DNA of 64,000 bases. Origin: JBKHYJ01 sp046565505. Its GTDB lineage: Bacteria; Acidobacteriota; Blastocatellia; UBA7656. Of the stretch, positions 25,302-33,400 are shown piece after piece. Each line of letters opens with the position of its first letter. The stretch's first letter is position 1. A program made the position numbers and the translations under genes. Location of the stretch: the NCBI GenBank assembly GCA_046565505.1, contig JBKHYJ010000035.1:1-64000 (forward strand), read 5' to 3'. The notes below the pieces were generated by a model, which made no database searches, was not told the DNA's origin, and saw only the letters and a program-made list of their open reading frames with translations.

Positions 25302-25418
25302 GAAACGATGAGCGATGTACGTTGTACGGCGAGTGATACGTGGTAGGGCCGCACCCCCGGAGCGCGGGCGGGCCTGAACCCTCATTCGTCGTTCACCGTT
25401 CCTCGTACCTATTTCATC
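25302..25418. repeat. Short intergenic inverted-repeat-like element
   Basis: The spacer between regulator and sensor kinase holds two imperfect halves (about 25307-25345 and 25383-25412) in inverted orientation, rich in GATGAGCGATG / GTGAACGACGAATG-like words. A more regular relative lies at 61511-61576. It may be a small dispersed repeat typical of this genome. Function unknown. Confidence 0.35.
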
Positions 25419-27359
25419 ATGGCAACAGCAACAGCCGAAACGACTAGAGCAGAGGAAGAGCCGGCCGGGGCAAGCCAGAGCGCCCCTCCGGGACTGTCGC
25501 CCCTGCCGCGGCTGGGCGTGCGCGCGCGGCAGATAGCGTTAATCACTCTGCTGGTCGCGCTGGTCGTGATGGTCACGACTGTCATTAACATCGCGCACCT
25601 GACGGGCGTCATCATCAACCGCACGGAGGAGGAGGCGCGCCAGGTGTCGAGTCAAATCGGGTACGCGATCAATCAGGAGCTCTCGCGGAATTTGACCGCC
25701 GAACGCCAGGACCCATACGCGGCCATCGCCGGCCAGCGCTCGGGCGTGCGCAGCCTGATGGAGTCAACCATCGTCAGTTCGCAGACCATCGCGTACGTGT
25801 ACCTGGCTGACACGGCGGGCGAGATTATCACGGACGGCGGCGGCCGCAACGAGCTGGCGGCCAACCGGCATATGATCGGCGACCTCTCCGCGCCGCCGCC
25901 CGGACTGAGCAGGCTGACCGGGGAGAGCGCATACGTTCAGCTCGCCCAGATGCTATTCGGCCCCGCGATCTACGAGTTCCGCAACACGCTCGGCAGCGAA
26001 GGCGGGCTCCAGAGCGAGCTTCACGTGGGAATCTCTTCGGCGGCCGTCCGCCGCGAATTGCTCGGCCCCATCGCGACGAACCTCATCATAGGGCTGCTGG
26101 CGATCGTAGGCGCGGCGTTAGTGGCAATCACTTCGGCAAACCTCCTGCTCAGGCCGCTCGAAGTGATTCAGAAGAGGATCGACCAGTTGGGGCTTGAGGG
26201 CGAGCACGACTTAATCAATGAAGAAGACTTGCCGCCCGACGAGATGGTGACGGGCGTGGCGACGAGGCTCAGGCAGATAGGCGAGCGGCTCGCGGGCGAG
26301 CGCAGCGAGCTAGCCATTATGCGCGGCAGGCTCCGCCAGGTCATAAGCCACCTCGAAGAGCGGTTGCTGTTAATCAACCGCGAAGGGCGCGTCATCCTCG
26401 CCAGCCCAGACGCGGAGCAGATCCTCGGCGTCAACGACATGGAGCTGACCGGACTGCCGATTGATGAGAGCCTCGGGCTCGATCACCCCCTGGTCGAGAC
26501 GGTCGAGCGCGCCTTCAGCGAGCGCAAGTCAATCGCGCGCACGACCCTACACATACCCGACGGCGCGGGCACGCGCCAGTTGCTCACCTCCGTGCAGTAC
26601 ATAGAAGACGCGGGCGAGCCGGTCGGGGCGCTCGTCAGCCTGCGCGACTACGAGTCGTTTCAGAAATACGAATCTCAATGGGACCTGTCGAAGAAGCTCG
26701 CCGACCTCGGCCGCATCACGTCCGGCATCGCGCATGAGGTCAAGAACCCGCTCAACGCGATGGTGATTCACCTGGAGATACTTCGCTCGAAGCTTGACTC
26801 GGGCAGCGGGAGCCCGAAGCCACAACTGGAGATTCTCGATTCGGAAATCAAGCGGCTTGACCGCGTCGTGCAGACGTTCCTCAATTTCACGCGGCCGGTC
26901 GAGATTCACTTAGAGCCATTCGATTTGAACGTGGTCGTTGGGCATGTGGTCGCGCTCGCATCGACGGAGGCGAATGAACTCGGCGTAACGATCAATAAGG
27001 AGCTGGCCGATGGGCAGCTGATAGTCAAAGGCGACGCCGACCTTCTCAAGCAAGCTCTGCTTAACGTCATCATCAACGGTTGCCAGGCTATGCCCGAAGG
27101 CGGGCCGTTAAAGTTGACGACTCTGCGGGGCAGCGATGGGTCGGCGCGCATCATGATCACAGACAGGGGCGTGGGCATCTCTGAAGAAGGCCGCGACCGC
27201 ATCTTCAATCTTTATTACACGACGAAAAAAGGCGGGACAGGGATCGGCCTCGCGCAAGCGTTCCGCGCGGTGCAGCTTCACAATGGGCAGATACGCTTTG
27301 ACAGCGAAGTGGGCGTCGGCACTACGTTCGAGATTATCCTCCCGGCGTTGAACATGTGA
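25419..27359 (+). CDS. Membrane sensor histidine kinase (sensor, HAMP, PAS, HisKA, HATPase)
   Basis: A 646-residue two-pass membrane kinase. After a Pro-rich cytoplasmic start, helix 1 (about 42-65) leads to a periplasmic cache-like sensor (70-205), helix 2 (about 207-232) and HAMP. A PAS domain follows (about 300-410), then HisKA (H in ITSGIAHEVKNPLNAM) and HATPase (VIINGCQAMPEG, DRGVGI, GGTGIGLAQAF). All phosphotransfer and ATP-binding motifs are intact. It resembles NtrB-type kinases and lies just downstream of an NtrC-type regulator gene, so the two probably form one system. The start lacks a strong ribosome binding site; no better one was seen. Confidence 0.9.
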   Translation: MATATAETTRAEEEPAGASQSAPPGLSPLPRLGVRARQIALITLLVALVVMVTTVINIAHLTGVIINRTEEEARQVSSQIGYAINQELSRNLTAERQDPYAAIAGQRSGVRSLMESTIVSSQTIAYVYLADTAGEIITDGGGRNELAANRHMIGDLSAPPPGLSRLTGESAYVQLAQMLFGPAIYEFRNTLGSEGGLQSELHVGISSAAVRRELLGPIATNLIIGLLAIVGAALVAITSANLLLRPLEVIQKRIDQLGLEGEHDLINEEDLPPDEMVTGVATRLRQIGERLAGERSELAIMRGRLRQVISHLEERLLLINREGRVILASPDAEQILGVNDMELTGLPIDESLGLDHPLVETVERAFSERKSIARTTLHIPDGAGTRQLLTSVQYIEDAGEPVGALVSLRDYESFQKYESQWDLSKKLADLGRITSGIAHEVKNPLNAMVIHLEILRSKLDSGSGSPKPQLEILDSEIKRLDRVVQTFLNFTRPVEIHLEPFDLNVVVGHVVALASTEANELGVTINKELADGQLIVKGDADLLKQALLNVIINGCQAMPEGGPLKLTTLRGSDGSARIMITDRGVGISEEGRDRIFNLYYTTKKGGTGIGLAQAFRAVQLHNGQIRFDSEVGVGTTFEIILPALNM

Positions 27360-27487
27360 TGGCCGGCCCCCGGCCGAACGCCGGGCGGCTCAAGAATTAT
27401 TTTTTCACTGTAAACCAATGGCGATTTTCAGTCATCACAGACCTGGGGTCGTAGGATTGAAGCGGAGGGGATTGCCGGAGGGCCTAA

Positions 27488-28765
27488 ATGTATACGCAAT
27501 CCTTCAAGCGAGCAGTCTCGGCCACGATAGCCGCGCTACTATTGACCGCAAGCTACGTAGTCGCTCAAAGCGAAGAGTCCAACCTTAAAATCACAACGCG
27601 ACAAAATTCGGAGAGGCGTGGCGGGCGCGCGACGCCGGTCGCGGGGCTAAGCCGCGAAGCGTCTTTCGCAAGAATACACCCGGGAAATGCCCCCCACTCC
27701 GCTCGCAAGGGCCGGCAGCGGGCGCAATCGCACGCGGAGAGCGTCAGCGCGTTCGCACGGTCGCGGCAGGCCGCCTCCGCGCCGACCATTCAGAGCTTTG
27801 CGACCGGAAGCGGCGACGTAAATGAAATCGAGCCGAATGATCTCGTGGCGCAATCCGTTTCTCTCCCCGTGAACATCTTCGGCGAAATCAGGTTCGATGG
27901 CGACGTAGATTTTTTCGCTTTTACGGCGCTCGCGGGCCAGCGGATAACTGTCGAGCCATTCGCCGCCCGTTTGCGCGATTCTAATCTCGTGGCAGACATC
28001 GCGCTTTTCGACGCGTCGGGCAATTTGCTGGCCTCAGACACGGGCAGCGAGAGCGATGACCCGCTGATTCGTTACCTGCCCGCGCGCGATCAGGTCTTAA
28101 TAGTCGGCATCGCCGACGCCGACGACTTGGGCGGGTCGTCCTTCGATTACCTGCTCAACGTCACGCGCGGCGAGGACATAGACGAAATCGAGCCGAACGA
28201 CCGCGCCGCACAGGATCTGCCGGGCGTCCCCGTAACCATATTCGGCGATATAGATGGCCGCAACGACGTGGATTTTTACAGCTTCACAGGGACCATCGGC
28301 GATACCTTGATTGTAGACTTGGACGCCGAGGTTTTAGGATCCCGCCTCGACGCGGAAGCAAACCTTCTCGATCCGGTGACGGGCGTAGAGTATTTTTACA
28401 ACGATCAATATGACGGCGACGACCCACGCTTCAACATAGTGCTGCCTTACACGGGCCGCTACGTGATAGGCGTCGGGTCGTTCAACAGCAATTCGAGAGG
28501 CTTCTACAGGCTGAACCTTTCGCTAGTATCATCGCCGGGCGCGCCTATCATAACGAGCATCACGCGAGTGTCCAAGAAACTTATCGAAGTCACGGGCACC
28601 GGGTTCACGAATGGCTCTCTCGTAGAGGTGAACGGAGATGCGCGCAGGACTACGCTCATCAATTCCGGCACGTTGCATGCAAAAGTCAAGTCGAGGGCGG
28701 GCGATGTCGTCACCGTCTTAAACCCGCCCGACGACAGGCGATCTAACCCTTTACTGGTGCAATGA
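27488..28765 (+). CDS. Exported protein with two PPC domains and a C-terminal TIG-like domain
   Basis: A 425-residue exported protein with a signal peptide (ending near AQ27) and an Arg/Ser-rich linker. Two bacterial pre-peptidase C-terminal (PPC) domains follow, each starting EIEPND (about 117-225 and 232-345; DGDVDFFAFTALAGQRI and RNDVDFYSFTGTIGD). The last 75 residues (ITSITRVSKKLIEVTGTGF) are an IPT/TIG-like immunoglobulin fold. No protease domain is present, so it may be a binding or structural protein. The same kind of terminal domain ends the exported proteins at 30278 and 35170. GGAGGG lies before the ATG. Confidence 0.82.
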   Translation: MYTQSFKRAVSATIAALLLTASYVVAQSEESNLKITTRQNSERRGGRATPVAGLSREASFARIHPGNAPHSARKGRQRAQSHAESVSAFARSRQAASAPTIQSFATGSGDVNEIEPNDLVAQSVSLPVNIFGEIRFDGDVDFFAFTALAGQRITVEPFAARLRDSNLVADIALFDASGNLLASDTGSESDDPLIRYLPARDQVLIVGIADADDLGGSSFDYLLNVTRGEDIDEIEPNDRAAQDLPGVPVTIFGDIDGRNDVDFYSFTGTIGDTLIVDLDAEVLGSRLDAEANLLDPVTGVEYFYNDQYDGDDPRFNIVLPYTGRYVIGVGSFNSNSRGFYRLNLSLVSSPGAPIITSITRVSKKLIEVTGTGFTNGSLVEVNGDARRTTLINSGTLHAKVKSRAGDVVTVLNPPDDRRSNPLLVQ

Positions 28766-28828
28766 CAACAGATCGCCACGGCCATGATGTCGGACGGGCA
28801 CAGGATTCTTGAATCAGGCAGGTGTGTT

Positions 28829-28872
28829 CGGCTATCCTATATGGAAGAGTAAATACCCGATATGGGTAGCCG
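28829..28872. repeat. Intergenic hairpin
   Basis: CGGCTATCC (28829-28837) pairs with GGGTAGCCG (28864-28872) with one G-T; ATAT/ATAT may extend the stem. It follows the PPC protein gene by 63 bases and precedes the glycine-zipper gene. It has no T-run, so it is more likely an mRNA-end or leader structure than an intrinsic terminator. Confidence 0.45.
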
Positions 28873-28990
28873 CGCATTCGATTGTCGTGCTCTTATGGCA
28901 TATAAAGTGAAGGTAAAAAATGCACGCCTCGTCGAATGATGGCGCACATGTTCTGCGGCGAGAAGAATAGGGATAGGGAGGAGAGCATTA

Positions 28991-29818
28991 ATGTCAACGA
29001 AATTTCTGGCGGCCCTGCTTGCGGCGGTGCTTGCGGCAGCGGGCGTCCTGTCACTCAGCAATCATCGCCCTTCGACTGAAGATGCCTCGGCGTCCGTCGT
29101 GAAAACGGCTCTGGCGTCGAACCCCGAGGCGGCGGGTAACTCAGGCATAAATACCGACGCTTATATCGGGGACTTCAAGTCGGGGTACGCGGATGGCTTC
29201 AATGCCGGGGCTACTGGACTCAACTTCCCTGACGAAACGTCAATGGCAAGCAATGCGCGCGGCTATCTCGACGGCTTCAGCCAGGGCTACACTGATGGGC
29301 AGGGGCAGCAAGCCAATCTGCGCAGTCGGCTCTGTCACACCGCCGGTGTCGCGAGCCTGACTGCCAGCCCGGCCGCATATGGCCAGCCGCGATCCGCTCG
29401 CACTAATCGGCACTCAAGGGTCCTGGGCGACCGCGCTTATAACGACTATGCTTACGCGCCTCGATACGACGGAGGTATCGGCTCAACGGCGCGCAAGGCA
29501 CTGCTGATCGGCGGCGGCACGGCGCTCGGCGCCGGGCTTGGCGCAGCAATCGGCGGCAAGAAAGGCGCTTTGATAGGCGCGCTGGTGGGCGGCGGGGGCG
29601 GAACCGCTATGGCGCTGAGCAAGAAGCCGCGGCGCGCTTTCGACCGGAACGTTTCAAAGAAGAGCGTGCTGACGAAATCCTTGATAGGCGCGGGTGCGGG
29701 CGCGGCCATCGGGGCGCTCGCGGGCGGCAAGCGCGGCGCGTTTGCCGGGGCAGCTCTGGGCGGCGGCGGCGGGCTGCTCTGGTCTGTATTGAATGGCAGA
29801 CGAAGCTATAGGCGATAG
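28991..29818 (+). CDS. Exported double glycine-zipper protein
   Basis: A 275-residue protein with a signal peptide (about 1-22) and a region with repeated GYxDGFxxG motifs (YADGFNAGA, YLDGFSQGYTDGQ; about 60-105). Two glycine zippers follow (about 174-205 and 236-260; GAGLGAAIGGKKGALIGALVGG and GAGAAIGALAGGKRGAFAGAALGG in outline). Glycine zippers usually insert into or along membranes. The C-terminus is basic. GGGAGGAGAG precedes the ATG. It is not recognised as a specific family, but it resembles YMGG/glycine-zipper envelope proteins. A terminator follows at 29858. Confidence 0.78.
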   Translation: MSTKFLAALLAAVLAAAGVLSLSNHRPSTEDASASVVKTALASNPEAAGNSGINTDAYIGDFKSGYADGFNAGATGLNFPDETSMASNARGYLDGFSQGYTDGQGQQANLRSRLCHTAGVASLTASPAAYGQPRSARTNRHSRVLGDRAYNDYAYAPRYDGGIGSTARKALLIGGGTALGAGLGAAIGGKKGALIGALVGGGGGTAMALSKKPRRAFDRNVSKKSVLTKSLIGAGAGAAIGALAGGKRGAFAGAALGGGGGLLWSVLNGRRSYRR

Positions 29819-29857
29819 CGCGCGGAGCCCTCGGCTCCAGCATGGAACGCTGATCTG

Positions 29858-29890
29858 AAGGGGGCGGCCATACGGCGTCCGCCCCTTTTA
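29858..29890 (+). terminator. Intrinsic terminator after the glycine-zipper gene
   Basis: GGGGCGG (ending 29867) pairs with CCGCCCC (29879-29885), followed by TTTTAAATT. The loop is 11 bases. It lies 40 bases after the stop codon. Confidence 0.75.
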
Positions 29891-29987
29891 AATTATGCAT
29901 ATGCGGGGTTTCCCCTTCCGCAGGCCTGGGGCCCGGTTGGCGTTTCGATACCAAGGAGTAATTGGCACGGCTCCAAAAGGTAAATTC

Positions 29988-30016
29988 TTGACAGGCGAAT
30001 TTAGGTATGTTTCAAT
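29988..30016 (+). promoter_or_regulatory. Possible promoter for the metalloprotease gene
   Basis: TTGACA (29988-29993) and TTCAAT (30011-30016) are spaced by 17 bases. A start near 30023 would give a leader of about 255 bases before the ATG at 30278. The -35 is perfect; the -10 matches four of six positions. Confidence 0.5.
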
Positions 30017-30135
30017 TCGCCCGTGGCATTGCTTCGAAGCTTACATCGTTAGACTCATATATTTAAATCAGCCCCGTTACCGGAACCTCAAAGACCGAGC
30101 CTAAGTCAGACAGATTAATGTTTGAGATTTAATAC

Positions 30136-30250
30136 GCATGTAGTGACTTGAATGCCTCCCGGCCGGCTTGTCGGGCTCGAACACATCGCTTGAGGCGTGA
30201 CGCGAGCTTCATGCAGAACGGTTGGCTACAGGTCGATCTGTAAACCTTTT
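30136..30250 (+). promoter_or_regulatory. Structured leader with terminator-like hairpin before the metalloprotease gene
   Basis: GCATG (30136-30140) can pair with CATGC (30210-30214), enclosing GCCTC/GAGGC (30154-30158 with 30192-30196) and CCCG/CGGG (30158-30161 with 30172-30175). Immediately after it, GGTT...TACAG (30220-30231) pairs with CTGTA-AACC (30238-30246), followed by TTTT, 27 bases before the ATG. The arrangement resembles an attenuator. I could not match it to a known riboswitch class, and it lacks the CGCAAAGC element of the 5917-6016 aptamer. Confidence 0.4.
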
Positions 30251-30277
30251 CGCACTGAGAAGGTGTGAGGAATAAAA

Positions 30278-32149
30278 ATGAATCAGTATTGCAGGAAGCT
30301 GTTTAGAGTCGGGCTCCCCCTTTTCATCATCACCCTTTTTGCGTTCCCGTCCAATGCAACTACCGTCGTAATGCTCTCCGATAAAGAGCTGATTCTTAAT
30401 TCACGATTCATCATCACGGCCAGCGTGAGCCGCGTGACGAGCGCCTGGGATGACGCGCGCGCGATGGCATGGACTTACGTCGAGGTGCGGCCGGAACGGG
30501 TCTTGAAAGGGAACCTTTCCGCGGAGACTCTGGTTCTGAAGCAGCTCGGCGGTAATGATGGCTACTCGGGAATCCGCGTATTCGGGCTGCCGGAATTTGT
30601 GCCCGGCCAGAAAGCGCTCTTGTACCTCAACACGGGCCCGGATGGGACTCTACATGTCGCGCATGCCTTTATGGGCATGTTCTCCATCGTTGAAGAAAGT
30701 GCGACGGGAAGAAAACTGGTCGTACGGTCGAATGAAGCGAGCGAGGTTGAAATACTTTCACGCGAGGACGAAGACGGCGTAACGGATCGCGCGCCGTTTG
30801 ATTCTTACGTCCGCAATATCGAAGAGACCTTGCAGCGTGAGTCCGCCCAAGTAGCTCAAATAGAAGCAGAGCGCCGCGATGAGCCGGTGGTGGCGATCCC
30901 TTCCGAATACTGGCGAAAGAGACGAGAATCTTCCGGGTATGTCCCGGAGTTCGCCCTGATCGGAGGCGGCGTCCGCTGGATGCAAGCTGATTCGGGCCAA
31001 CCCATACTCTTCTACGTGAACCCGAGCATGTCGCCTATCGGCGGCGGGGGCCAGGGTGAGATTGCACGCGCCATGAGCGCATGGTCGTCACAGACCGGCG
31101 CGAACATTAATCTACAGATCGGAGGATCGACGAACAGTTGTGGGGTTGTTTCGGACAACGTTAACTCGATCTCATTCGGAGACTGTATGAACCAGCTCGA
31201 CCCGGCCTCGGGCTGCTCCGGCGTGGTCGCCCTAACCAGTTCGAGCTGGAGTTTTGAAACGCGGTCGGTCGGGGGAAGAATTTTTAATCGCCTGGTTGAA
31301 TCCGACATTATATTCAACAAGGGGATGGATTGTTTCCTTAGTAATTCGGCTAATCTTGCGGAGGTTGCGTGTCACGAGCTAGGCCATGCGATTGGGCTCG
31401 ATCACTCGTCCGACCCGAGCGCGATCATGTGGGCCTCGGCCCACGGGCGGGGCCACGACGCGGTTCTGGCAGATGATGACAAGGCGGGCATTCTCGCCAT
31501 CTACCCAGGTTCCGGCGGAGGAGGAACTGGTGGCGGAGGGACCGGAGGCGGCGGCGGCGGTACGGGTGGCGGGGGCACTGGCGGAGGAGGGGGAGGGACC
31601 GGAGGCGGCGGTACCGGCGGAGGCGGCCCCATTACTATCACGAGCATCAACCTGCCCAATGCTGTCGTAGGTCGCTCCTACAAGCAAGTGCTGAATGCCA
31701 CTGGCGGGAGCATGCCTTACCGCTGGAGCATCGCGGGGGGGCAGGTGCCCTCCGGGCTGACCCTCTCGGCGGCCGGGGTGCTACAGGGCACGCCCACTCA
31801 ATCTGGGACTTACTCGATAGGCGTGCAGGTCGTGGATGCGTCTTCGGCCAATTTGGATTCCAAGCGCGTGACGATAACGGTAGTAGGACCGGAAGGTAAC
31901 CCCTCAGCTTCCCCGACCATCAATCGTGTGAAGGTGAAAGGGTCTAAGAAGCTCTGGATATATGGCGAGAACTTCCACGAAGACTCAGTGATAATCCTGA
32001 ACGGTATATTCCTCTCTCCGAAATCATTCGAGCACGAAGGGGCGAGCGGCCAGCTATTCTACAAAGGCAAGCTGAACCTCGGCCCTGGCGGGAGCAACCT
32101 TCTTTTCATCCAAAACAGCGATAACCGCTCGGCGGCTTTCTACTTTTGA
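30278..32149 (+). CDS. Exported matrixin-type zinc metalloprotease with Gly-rich linker, Ig-like and TIG-like domains
   Basis: A 623-residue precursor with a signal peptide (ending near SNA27). The catalytic domain (about 235-408) has the metzincin zinc motif HELGHAIGLDH (366-376), with SAIMW as the likely Met-turn region. A linker of Gly with regular Thr (411-450; 40 codons) leads to a putative Ig domain (about 455-535: NAVVGRSYKQVLNATGGSMPYRWSIAGG in outline) and a TIG-like terminal domain (about 545-623). The long N-terminal region (35-230) may be a prodomain. All zinc ligands are present, so it should be an active secreted endopeptidase. A structured leader precedes it and a terminator follows. 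Target proteins are unknown. Confidence 0.88.
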   Translation: MNQYCRKLFRVGLPLFIITLFAFPSNATTVVMLSDKELILNSRFIITASVSRVTSAWDDARAMAWTYVEVRPERVLKGNLSAETLVLKQLGGNDGYSGIRVFGLPEFVPGQKALLYLNTGPDGTLHVAHAFMGMFSIVEESATGRKLVVRSNEASEVEILSREDEDGVTDRAPFDSYVRNIEETLQRESAQVAQIEAERRDEPVVAIPSEYWRKRRESSGYVPEFALIGGGVRWMQADSGQPILFYVNPSMSPIGGGGQGEIARAMSAWSSQTGANINLQIGGSTNSCGVVSDNVNSISFGDCMNQLDPASGCSGVVALTSSSWSFETRSVGGRIFNRLVESDIIFNKGMDCFLSNSANLAEVACHELGHAIGLDHSSDPSAIMWASAHGRGHDAVLADDDKAGILAIYPGSGGGGTGGGGTGGGGGGTGGGGTGGGGGGTGGGGTGGGGPITITSINLPNAVVGRSYKQVLNATGGSMPYRWSIAGGQVPSGLTLSAAGVLQGTPTQSGTYSIGVQVVDASSANLDSKRVTITVVGPEGNPSASPTINRVKVKGSKKLWIYGENFHEDSVIILNGIFLSPKSFEHEGASGQLFYKGKLNLGPGGSNLLFIQNSDNRSAAFYF

Positions 32150-32158
32150 AGCGGTAGG

Positions 32159-32185
32159 GGCGGGCGGATTGTTCCGCCCGCCTTT
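32159..32185 (+). terminator. Intrinsic terminator after the metalloprotease gene
   Basis: A perfect 10-bp stem GGCGGGCGGA / TCCGCCCGCC with loop TTGT, followed by TTTG. The T-run is short but the stem is very stable and lies 9 bases after the stop codon. Confidence 0.75.
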
Positions 32186-32296
32186 GAACTTGGCTGGCCC
32201 TGTGGGTGAAGAAATTTTACTGCATCAGGGTGAGCTAAGGGCGACGGGCGGGTGGAATTTTATTGCCGCATCTGGTAATCTTTTTTTCCCTCAAAA

Positions 32297-32369
32297 GGGC
32301 GCTTAGCTCAGTTGGTAGAGCACTGTCTTCACACGGCAGGGGTCACTGGTTCGAGTCCAGTAGCGCCCA
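32297..32369 (+). tRNA. tRNA-Val (anticodon CAC)
   Basis: The 73-base cloverleaf has acceptor stem GGGCGCT/AGCGCCC, D-arm GCTC-AGTTGGTA-GAGC, anticodon stem CTGTC/GGCAG with loop TTCACAC (anticodon CAC, reading the valine codon GTG), variable loop GGGTC, and T-arm ACTGG-TTCGAGT-CCAGT. The discriminator base is A. The 3' CCA is not encoded. A terminator-like hairpin with six T lies about 80 bases downstream. It is the only tRNA seen in the window. Confidence 0.95.
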
Positions 32370-32446
32370 TTCATTTCAACAGAGCAGCCCTGTAAGATTC
32401 CGAATGAGGGAACTTGTTACAGCGGATTCAATGATGTAATATGATT

Positions 32447-32475
32447 GGCCGTAGGCATTCGGCCCTTTTTTATTT
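32447..32475 (+). terminator. Intrinsic terminator downstream of tRNA-Val
   Basis: GGCCG (32447-32451) pairs with CGGCC (32460-32464), followed by C and TTTTTTATTT. It probably ends the tRNA transcript. A promoter-like pair (TTGTTA 32414-32419, 17 bases, TAATAT 32437-32442) lies directly before it but would then produce only a very short RNA. Confidence 0.65.
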
Positions 32476-32585
32476 ATTTGACTGTGGACTGGATTGAACC
32501 ATGAGGGAGTGTTTTTAGCCGCCGCTTGTTACAGTCCGCCATTTTTGGTCCCGCTTGCGTTTATACTCAGGCAAGAGCAATCGTT

Positions 32586-32945
32586 ATGATGAGACGCCCT
32601 ACAAAAGTAATCAGCCGTAAAGAGGACTCTGTTCGGATTATTAAGGTGACCGGCCGATTGGACCCGGGCGACGGCGTGGATCAACTCTACACCATGGTCC
32701 AGGGGTTCGTTGAAGAGGAAGAAATCAACTTTCTGCTTGACCTGCGCAGCGTTACTTATATCAGCAGCACGGGCGTCGGGAGCCTGATTAAATGCTACCG
32801 CGCCGTTCTGAAGATGAAAGGGCACGTAAAGCTACTCTCCCCTTCCCAGTCGGTTAGAAATATTCTAGCTATCTCAAAGCTCGATGGCGTATTCGAGATA
32901 TTCTCTGACGAAGACGAGGCTCTGGCGAGCTTTAATAAGAAATGA
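32586..32945 (+). CDS. STAS-domain anti-sigma factor antagonist
   Basis: A stand-alone STAS domain of 119 residues in the style of RsbV/SpoIIAA (VTGRLDPGDGVDQLYTMVQ; FLLDLRSVTYISSTGVGSLIKCYRAV with the usual phospho-accepting Ser in ISSTG; NILAISKLDGVFEIFSDEDEAL). It would bind an HATPase-type anti-sigma factor or switch kinase. Two adjacent ATG codons (32586, 32589) can serve as start; a further upstream frame lacks similarity. No partner is adjacent; the RsbW-like protein at 60011 is one candidate. The gene ends in a hairpin shared with the convergent small gene. Confidence 0.85.
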   Translation: MMRRPTKVISRKEDSVRIIKVTGRLDPGDGVDQLYTMVQGFVEEEEINFLLDLRSVTYISSTGVGSLIKCYRAVLKMKGHVKLLSPSQSVRNILAISKLDGVFEIFSDEDEALASFNKK

Positions 32946-32948
32946 TCT

Positions 32949-32975
32949 TTAAAGAGGCTATTCGGGCCTCTTTCC
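32949..32975. terminator. Bidirectional terminator hairpin
   Basis: AAAGAGGC (32951-32958) pairs with GCCTCTTT (32966-32973). On the plus strand TTT and CCCC follow; on the minus strand TTTAAAGATCATT follows. It lies between the stop codons of two convergent genes and overlaps the end of the minus-strand one. Confidence 0.65.
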
Positions 32976-33158
32976 CCTTGGCGGCTCTTTCGGCTTCTGA
33001 TCCTGCCCCTTATCTTTGACTATGGGCGGTCCGGGCGGGTCCTTCCTCTTCTTGTCCTCTTGCTTTTGCCAATAAGCGACAGAAGCGTGCGCGGGCGCTG
33101 AGCCGATTGCGGTCACGCTGAATATGGCTAACGATATGGCTAAAACTGCTTTCTTCAT
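32958..33158 (-). CDS. Small exported Lys/Pro-rich protein
   Basis: A 66-residue protein with a clear signal peptide (hydrophobic 5-20, cleavage likely after AHA25) and a mature part of about 41 residues rich in Lys, Asp, Pro and Gln (KKRKDPPGPP; KPKEPPRGKRPE). It is probably disordered in the periplasm or secreted. It is not recognised. It lies 16 bases after the end of the related frameshifted gene at 33175-33400, and the two may have been a pair of exported basic peptides. Confidence 0.65.
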   Translation of the reverse strand: MKKAVLAISLAIFSVTAIGSAPAHASVAYWQKQEDKKRKDPPGPPIVKDKGQDQKPKEPPRGKRPE

Positions 33159-33174
33159 TTAATCGCGTCCAACC

Positions 33175-33400
33175 TCAAAAACCGATCTTACTGCCCTTCG
33201 TGACCACCGTAGCGCGGCTTTTGAAGCTCGTCACCATTACCTGATTTCCACGCCCTTTCTTCTCGACCACGATAACCTGAACCTTCTCCTTTTTCTGTTT
33301 GTCTTGCGCGAATGCCGAGTTCGATTGGGCCACAGCACCCGTACAAAAAGGGTGCAAATAGCATAACACCCAACGCCGCGTTCAAAAACCCTTTTTTCAT
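33175..33400 (-). pseudogene. Small exported basic protein, frameshifted in its signal peptide
   Basis: A start with GGAGG upstream (ATG at 33400) opens MKKGFLNAALGVMLFAPF, a normal signal-peptide beginning. At a run of five T on the coding strand (plus-strand AAAAA, 33345-33349) the frame is lost. Removing one T restores a perfect product: the signal peptide continues as CTGAVAQSNSAFA, then QDKQKKEKVQVIVVEKKGRG and a basic mature part ending KIGF at the stop at 33175. Without the change the first frame reads a Cys-rich, unlikely tail. This is either a recent mutation, a sequencing indel in the homopolymer, or a phase-variable site. Confidence 0.7.

Noticed and set aside
30121..30219. Second c-di-GMP-I aptamer before the metalloprotease gene
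   Set aside because: GACGCGAGC is only loosely like the CGCAAAGC linker, and the space before the next joiner is too short for the second hairpin.
31508..31627. CRISPR-like or satellite repeat
   Set aside because: The tract is in frame and encodes a Gly/Thr linker; there are no spacers.
32414..32442. Promoter TTGTTA-17-TAATAT for the STAS gene
   Set aside because: A terminator hairpin with six T begins five bases after the -10, so it would not serve the STAS gene; the hairpin more likely ends the tRNA transcript.
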